The notes under the pieces were generated by a model. It had not been told where the DNA came from. It did not search any database and saw only the letters and a list, made by a program, of their open reading frames with translations. This document shows, one piece after another, positions 63,487 to 64,000 of a DNA stretch of 64,000 nucleotides. Position 1 is the stretch's first letter, and each line of letters opens with the position of its first letter. The stretch covers positions 1,798,001 through 1,862,000 of the forward strand of contig NZ_JABCNG010000001.1 in the NCBI RefSeq assembly GCF_012932495.1, read 5' to 3'. The stretch comes from Novosphingobium sp. SG919. Its GTDB lineage: Bacteria > Pseudomonadota > Alphaproteobacteria > Sphingomonadales > Sphingomonadaceae. The translations under genes and the position numbers were made by a program.

Positions 63487-64000
63487 ATGACATTTTTGCG
63501 GCACGTGACACCGGCCCTGGCCTTGGCCCTTGCGGCATGTGGATCGCACACCCCTGGCGCGGGTGAACCTGGCGGTGCTGGTGGCAACGCGCCCCCGCCA
63601 GTTTCGGTGGTGGCCGTTCGGGAGGAGCCGCTGTCGATCAGCGCCGAATTCCCCGGCCGCACGGTTGCCTATGAAACTTCGGACGTGCGCCCCCAGGTCA
63701 ACGGCCTTATCCAGGCGCGCTTGTTCACCGAAGGCGAATTCGTGCGCGCCGGCCAGCCGCTCTATCGCATCGATCCCGCGCCCTATCAGGCCCAGGTTTC
63801 GAGCGCGCGTGCCGCCTTGACCAAGGCCCAGGCAACCATTGCCTCGACCGAGGCGCTTGCCCGCCGTTATGGCGAACTGGTCAAGATCAACGCGATCGCG
63901 CGCCAGGACTATGAAAACGCGGTTGCCAGCGCCGGCCAGGCCCGCGCCGATGTTGCCGCGCAGCAGGCTGCGCTGCGCACTGCGCAGATCGATCTGGGCC
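63487..64000 (+). CDS. RND efflux adaptor (AcrA-like lipoprotein), 5' part
   Basis: An open frame of 171 codons that runs off the right edge. It starts with a lipoprotein signal (LALALAACG; cysteine at residue 19). The biotinyl-lipoyl first half is EFPGRTVAYETSDVRPQVNGLIQARLFTEGEFVRAGQPLYRIDPAPYQAQV, the beginning of AcrA/MexA-type adaptors, followed by the alpha-hairpin (ALTKAQATIASTEALARRYGELV). A permease gene is expected just outside the window. It differs from the adaptor at 6828-8009 in being a lipoprotein. Control by the divergent TetR is likely. Confidence 0.93.
   Translation, partial: MTFLRHVTPALALALAACGSHTPGAGEPGGAGGNAPPPVSVVAVREEPLSISAEFPGRTVAYETSDVRPQVNGLIQARLFTEGEFVRAGQPLYRIDPAPYQAQVSSARAALTKAQATIASTEALARRYGELVKINAIARQDYENAVASAGQARADVAAQQAALRTAQIDLG

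Noticed and set aside
1..64000. CRISPR arrays, tRNA or rRNA genes, insertion sequences, prophage
   Set aside because: No evenly spaced repeats, cloverleaf-like sequence, transposase, integrase or phage structural gene was seen on reading the window; short RNAs could still be missed by eye.

Overview
The window is a GC-rich, densely coding chromosomal segment. Its content points to an alphaproteobacterium of the order Sphingomonadales, most like Novosphingobium or Sphingobium. The clues are two large TonB-dependent receptors, a receptor-linked tryptophan-halogenase-like gene, ROK-regulated glycoside hydrolases, an HWE-family kinase, GTGA/ATGA gene overlaps and strong GC bias. The genus is inferred from gene style, not from a marker gene. 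I saw no tRNA, rRNA, CRISPR array, insertion sequence or prophage, so this looks like core plus metabolic chromosome rather than a mobile island.

Layout. 1-681: 5' part of a membrane sensor (7TMR-DISM type) that runs off the left edge. 824-13481: one minus-strand block, read from right to left: two-component system, tripartite RND efflux pump (permease, adaptor, outer-membrane lipoprotein), second two-component system, TonB-dependent receptor. 13548-18162: truncated haemoglobin, a tiny CxxC protein, a divergent MocR regulator / flavin-split-barrel pair, a probably Tat-exported aminotransferase and an Lrp regulator. 18226-26428: a complete kdp potassium-uptake operon with kdpF and two additional small membrane proteins at its head. 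26597-31737: DUF1826 gene with a Zur-like box, a bile-acid/Na+ symporter-family transporter with a divergent LysR gene, a second LysR, pirin, OsmC and a small unknown. 31869-35624: the agmatine to putrescine pair aguA-aguB, an Lrp regulator, and phenylalanine hydroxylase with its pterin recycling enzyme.

35902-52799 is a carbohydrate-utilisation locus: TonB receptor, tryptophan-halogenase-like flavoprotein, ROK sugar kinase, ROK regulator, exported GH3 glucosidase, sugar-porter MFS transporter, exported GH2 enzyme with a lectin-like N-terminus, carboxylesterase and SGNH hydrolase. It reads as a unit that imports oligosaccharides, removes ester groups, cleaves beta-linkages from the ends and phosphorylates the released sugar. 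52792-56258 holds a zinc metallopeptidase and several small or unrecognised genes, followed by a gene-poor stretch to 56634.

56635-60906 is a three-gene signalling module with overlapping genes: response regulator, exported LysM-FecR protein, CHASE2 histidine kinase. A divergent orphan PAS-HWE kinase follows. The window ends with a TetR repressor divergent from the start of a second RND efflux adaptor. The observations I rate highest are the LysM-FecR/CHASE2 module, the halogenase-like gene inside the sugar locus, the exported HisC-like aminotransferase and the small proteins leading the kdp operon.
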